Of a DNA stretch of 7,796 bases, positions 5,103-7,796 are shown in pieces (the stretch's first letter is position 1; the number at the start of each line of letters is the position of its first letter). The translations under genes and the position numbers were made by a program. Source of the DNA: Deltaproteobacteria bacterium (GTDB lineage Bacteria > Desulfobacterota > Deferrimicrobia > Deferrimicrobiales > Deferrimicrobiaceae); assembly GCA_025357175.1 (NCBI GenBank), contig JANXPS010000300.1, positions 1 through 7,796 of the forward strand, read 5' to 3'. The notes under the pieces are model-generated. The model worked only from the letters and a program-made list of their open reading frames with translations, ran no database searches and was not told the origin of the DNA.

Positions 5103-6926
5103 ATGCCAGGAATCTACATGGCGATGGAAATCGCCCGCAAGGCCCTTTACGCCAACCAGATGTCGATGCAGGTGACCGCCCACAACGTCGCCAACGCCAA
5201 CACCCCGGGCTACTCCCGGCAGGAGGCGATCACCACCGAGTCTTCGGCCATGACCTTCAACCCGGGACAGCTCGGCATGGGCGCCCAGGTCGTGGCGATC
5301 AACCGCAGCGTCGACGCGTTCACCGACAGCCAGCTCGTCACTGAAAACGCGACATACAGCAGCCTCGACTACACCTCCAAATCGGTCGGGCAGGTCGAGG
5401 CGATCTTCAACGATAACAACGGGGCGAGTCTCGCCGACCGGGTCAACGAGTTCTACCACGCCTGGGACGACCTGTCGGCCAATCCGCAGGGCACCGCGGA
5501 GCGGCAGACCGTCGTTTCTACGGCCGACCTGCTGACCTCCGAGTTCCGGCGTGTCGACCAGCAGGTCGCTACCCTCAAGGAAAACGCCAACAAGGACGTC
5601 AAGTCGATCGTTGCCGACGTCAATCAGCTGGCGGAACAGATCGGCTCGCTCAACGGGAGCATCAAGCTCAACATCGCGCAGGGGCAGTCGCCCAACGACC
5701 TCATGGACCAGCGCGGGGAACTGCTCAAGCAGCTCGGCCAGAAGATCGGCTTCACGACCGTCACCGACAACTACGGACAGATCAGCGTCTATGTCGGCAA
5801 GGGACGCGCGCTGGTCGACGGCGAAAACGTCGGGAAGCTCTACACCGACATCAACACGAACACGCCCGACCTCCTCTACGATGTCAAGATCCAGCTCCCC
5901 GGGCAAAAAGGCGATATCAACCAGTGGGAGGCGATCACCTCCGACATCAGCGGCGGGCAGCTCGCCTCGGCCATATCGTTTCGTGACGGCTACATCAACA
6001 CCGTTCGCGACCGGGTCAACAATCTCGCTTATGCCATTACCAACCAGGTCAACGCGACGCACGTCGTCGGCTATGGCATCTCTACCGGAACGCCCCCCGT
6101 CGCACAGACCGGCAACGCCTTCTTTGCGCCGCTCAGCGGCATCACCGACGCGGCCATGAACTTCAAGGTCGATTCCTCGGTGCTCAACGACATCAACAAG
6201 GTCGCGGCAGCAGGCGCGACGAAGGCCTCCGGAAGCGTCGTGTTCACCGGCGTTCCGACCGTGGCGACGTTGCCCGCTCCGAGCATCACGATCGGTGCCG
6301 ACACCTACGACTTCTACGACAGCGCGGCCGGCGCCTACGGCGGTGCGAACACCGGTGTCGATCTCAACGGCGCCCGGACGGCCGGCGACGTCGCAAGCCG
6401 CCTCGCGGCCGCATCGGTCGGGGCCAACTACATCCTGCAGGCGCGCGGGGGCCTCCTGATGGCGATCGCGAGCGCCGACGGCCTCGCAGGCAACGCGATC
6501 CCGATGTCCATGGCCGGCAACGACCCGACGAAGGCCATCAACCTGTCCGGGGTCGCGTTTTCGGGCGGGGTGGATTTCCCCTCTTCGCCTCCGCCGGTCG
6601 GCGACAACCGGAACGCGCTGCTCCTTTCCGGGCAGGGCAACGTCAAGGTGTCGTACCTCGAGAACGGCGCGTCGGTCCCCGACTTCATCGCCGGCATGAT
6701 CGGCCAGATCGGCTCCGAGACCAAGGGCATCAACCTCGATCTCCAGCACCAGAAGGTGATCGTCGACAATCTCGAAACACGGCGCCAGGACGTATCGGGC
6801 GTTTCCCTCGACGAGGAGATGACCAATCTCATCAAGTTCCAGCGGGCGTTCGAAGCGTCCACCAAGATGATCACGATCATCGACCAGATGCTCAACACGA
6901 TCATCACGATGAAGAGTACAGCGTAG
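5103..6926 (+). CDS. flgK: FlgK, hook-filament junction protein 1 (HAP1)
   Basis: FlgK forms the first of two junction rings between hook and filament. The 607-residue product starts at ATG 5103 (GGGAGG 5 nt upstream). The N-terminal D0/D1 region is clear: MEIARKALYANQMSMQVTAHNVANANTPGYSRQEA (residues 8-42). Family blocks continue with GVQVVAINR-like GAQVVAINRSVDAF (60-73), NEFYHAWDDLSANP (115-128), ADVNQLAEQIGSLNGSI (171-187) and DLMDQRGELLKQL (199-211). The C-terminal coiled-coil spans ~525-607, with VSGVSLDEEMTNLIKFQRAFEASTKMITIIDQMLNTII. Between VAAAG (367-371) and GDNRNAL (500-506), two blocks normally close together in FlgK, lies an extra ~120-residue domain (about 376-497). The gene follows flgN closely and precedes flgL by 10 nt, so all three should be cotranslated. 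Confidence 0.96.
   Translation: MPGIYMAMEIARKALYANQMSMQVTAHNVANANTPGYSRQEAITTESSAMTFNPGQLGMGAQVVAINRSVDAFTDSQLVTENATYSSLDYTSKSVGQVEAIFNDNNGASLADRVNEFYHAWDDLSANPQGTAERQTVVSTADLLTSEFRRVDQQVATLKENANKDVKSIVADVNQLAEQIGSLNGSIKLNIAQGQSPNDLMDQRGELLKQLGQKIGFTTVTDNYGQISVYVGKGRALVDGENVGKLYTDINTNTPDLLYDVKIQLPGQKGDINQWEAITSDISGGQLASAISFRDGYINTVRDRVNNLAYAITNQVNATHVVGYGISTGTPPVAQTGNAFFAPLSGITDAAMNFKVDSSVLNDINKVAAAGATKASGSVVFTGVPTVATLPAPSITIGADTYDFYDSAAGAYGGANTGVDLNGARTAGDVASRLAAASVGANYILQARGGLLMAIASADGLAGNAIPMSMAGNDPTKAINLSGVAFSGGVDFPSSPPPVGDNRNALLLSGQGNVKVSYLENGASVPDFIAGMIGQIGSETKGINLDLQHQKVIVDNLETRRQDVSGVSLDEEMTNLIKFQRAFEASTKMITIIDQMLNTIITMKSTA
6228..6593 (+). other. Inserted beta-rich domain within FlgK (residues ~376-497)
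   Basis: The segment reads SGSVVFTGVPT, then ITIGADTYDFYDS, GVDLNGARTAGDVASRLAAA, NYILQARGGLLMAIAS, and DGLAGNAIPMSMAGN. This pattern resembles a module I associate with phage tail and surface proteins: an F-x-G-x-P-T strand, an 'I-T-I-G/N-x-x-x-Y-x-F' strand, a 'T-A-x-x-x-A-x-x-L-A-A-A' helix and an 'A-G-N-A-I' turn. In the hook-filament junction it would lie in the outer, solvent-exposed D2/D3 part. The resemblance is from memory and not verified by alignment. Confidence 0.5.
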
Positions 6927-6936
6927 GGGGGCAGTC

Positions 6937-7796
6937 GTGCGCATCACCGAAAAAATAATCTACGACTCGGTCCGGAACTCCGTCATGGACAACCGGTCGA
7001 CGCTATTCACGATCCAGCAGAAGATCGCCGAGAACCGGCGGCTCATCTACCTGTCGGACGACCCGAGATCCTCCGAAAAGGCGTCCCAGATCAAGACCGG
7101 CCAGTCCGAGGTCTCACAGTTCCAGCGGAATATCATGTTCGGAAAGTCGTCGCTCGACCTGACCGAGAATGCGCTCAACGGCATGAACGACACGCTCGTA
7201 CGCGCAAAGGAACTGGCGATCCAGATGGCGAACGGCGAGGTCAGCGCGTCCGACCGGCAGGCCGGCGCGGCCGAAGTCACCGAACTGTTCAAGCAGGCGG
7301 TCGGCTACGCAAACACCAAGCTGGGCGGCGAATACATCTTTTCCGGTTTCAAGAGCGATACAGCGGCCTATTCCGTCGACGGCGCATGGCAGGGCGACAA
7401 CGGCACGCGTCTCGTCCGCATCGGCCAGAGCGAAAACATGCAGATCAACGAGATCGGCAGCAGCGTGTTCGGAAACCGCGTGACGGCCGGGGCCATTCCC
7501 GCCGCCCCTCCTCCCGGCTACGTTCCGGGCACCTCGATCATGGAAGACCTGGCGCAATTCCGTGCGGCGCTCGAGAACAACGACGTTGCCGGCATCCAGA
7601 AAACGATCGATGCGATGGACAAGGGACAGGCCAAGGTGCTCCAGAGCCAGGCCTCCGTCGGGACGCGCAGCAAGCACATGGATGTGACCAACACCTCCAT
7701 GATGAATCTGTCCACGAGTCTCACCGGCCAGCTGTCCGACATCCAGGATCTCGATGTGGCCCAGATGGCCATCGACCTCGCGAAACAGGAAGCGGT
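6937..7796 (+). CDS. flgL: FlgL, hook-filament junction protein 3 (HAP3), 3' end cut by window
   Basis: FlgL forms the second junction ring, to which flagellin attaches. The frame starts at GTG 6937 (AGGGGGG at 6925-6931, 5 nt upstream, overlapping the flgK stop). It stays open through 286 complete codons to the window end, and FlgL proteins are about 300 residues, so only a short tail is missing. N-terminal features are MRITEKIIYDSV, the SDDP motif (residues 40-43), and the flagellin-like helix FGKSSLDLTENALNGMNDTLVRAKELAIQMANG (68-100). Then come the characteristic TKLGGEYIFSGFKSDTAAY (127-145) and the C-terminal helix with QASVGTRSKHMDV (238-250) and DIQDLDVAQMAIDLAKQEA. The family's usual SSGKR-type sequence before SDDP is here AENRRLIYL. 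A Pro-rich loop (AIPAAPPPGYVPG, 186-198) separates the central domain from the C-terminal helices. No stop codon is in the window because of truncation by the edge, not mutation. Confidence 0.93.
   Translation, partial: MRITEKIIYDSVRNSVMDNRSTLFTIQQKIAENRRLIYLSDDPRSSEKASQIKTGQSEVSQFQRNIMFGKSSLDLTENALNGMNDTLVRAKELAIQMANGEVSASDRQAGAAEVTELFKQAVGYANTKLGGEYIFSGFKSDTAAYSVDGAWQGDNGTRLVRIGQSENMQINEIGSSVFGNRVTAGAIPAAPPPGYVPGTSIMEDLAQFRAALENNDVAGIQKTIDAMDKGQAKVLQSQASVGTRSKHMDVTNTSMMNLSTSLTGQLSDIQDLDVAQMAIDLAKQEA

Noticed and set aside
4665..6947. 760-residue antisense open frame across flgN and flgK
   Set aside because: It mirrors flgK codon structure in GC-rich DNA. The translation is an Arg/Asp/Val/Gly/His-rich string without domain features, and flgN/flgK on the + strand are unmistakable.
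1..7796. CRISPR arrays, tRNA/rRNA genes, insertion sequences, defence or toxin genes
   Set aside because: None seen. There are no direct repeat arrays, no transposase-like frames and no gap large enough to hide an RNA gene. The window is fully accounted for by flagellar genes.

Overview
This window lies inside a flagellar rod/ring/hook-junction gene cluster. Every recognisable gene is on the + strand and the genes are tightly packed. The order is flgF (3' remnant only), flgG, flgA, flgH, flgI, flgJ (rod-binding domain only), flgM, flgN, flgK, flgL (cut by the window end). The L-ring lipoprotein FlgH and the P-ring protein FlgI show that the host is a diderm (Gram-negative) bacterium. High GC content, the order flgF-G-A-H-I-J-M-N-K-L and a one-domain FlgJ resemble the layout I associate with Desulfuromonadales/Geobacter-like 'deltaproteobacteria' and some neighbouring phyla. 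That assignment is inference from memory, not a search result.

Layout. Positions 1-105 hold a short signal-peptide-like reading frame (44-103) with its own ribosome binding site. It runs straight into the C-terminal ~90 codons of flgF (to 363), which has lost the rest of its 5' end. flgG (408-1193) is intact as a reading frame, but codon choice changes near its codon 48. The first ~550 bp are therefore probably of different origin from the rest, through recombination or a chimeric assembly end. flgA, flgH, flgI and flgJ (1207-4127) follow with short gaps. A 78-bp gap at 4128-4205 carries a strong sigma-28 (FliA) promoter candidate nested in an inverted repeat. It is followed by flgM, flgN, flgK and flgL, with no other good promoter visible between them.

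How the genes work together. FlgF and FlgG build the proximal and distal rod. FlgA chaperones P-ring assembly, FlgI forms the P-ring and FlgH the L-ring. FlgJ caps the growing rod. FlgK and FlgL join the hook to the filament, FlgN chaperones FlgK/FlgL for export, and FlgM holds sigma-28 inactive until it is exported after hook completion. The promoter upstream of flgM suggests that flgM-flgN-flgK-flgL form a late sigma-28-dependent unit that also receives read-through from the flgG-J genes. That would be an autoregulatory loop.

I see no exotic or unknown system here. The items worth following up are the promoter-in-hairpin upstream of flgM, the broken/mosaic 5' end, and a ~120-residue domain inserted in FlgK. 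Start codons were revised for flgH (GTG 1952), flgI (ATG 2695), flgJ (ATG 3843) and flgM (GTG 4206) from Shine-Dalgarno position and protein features. No gap between genes exceeds 100 bp.
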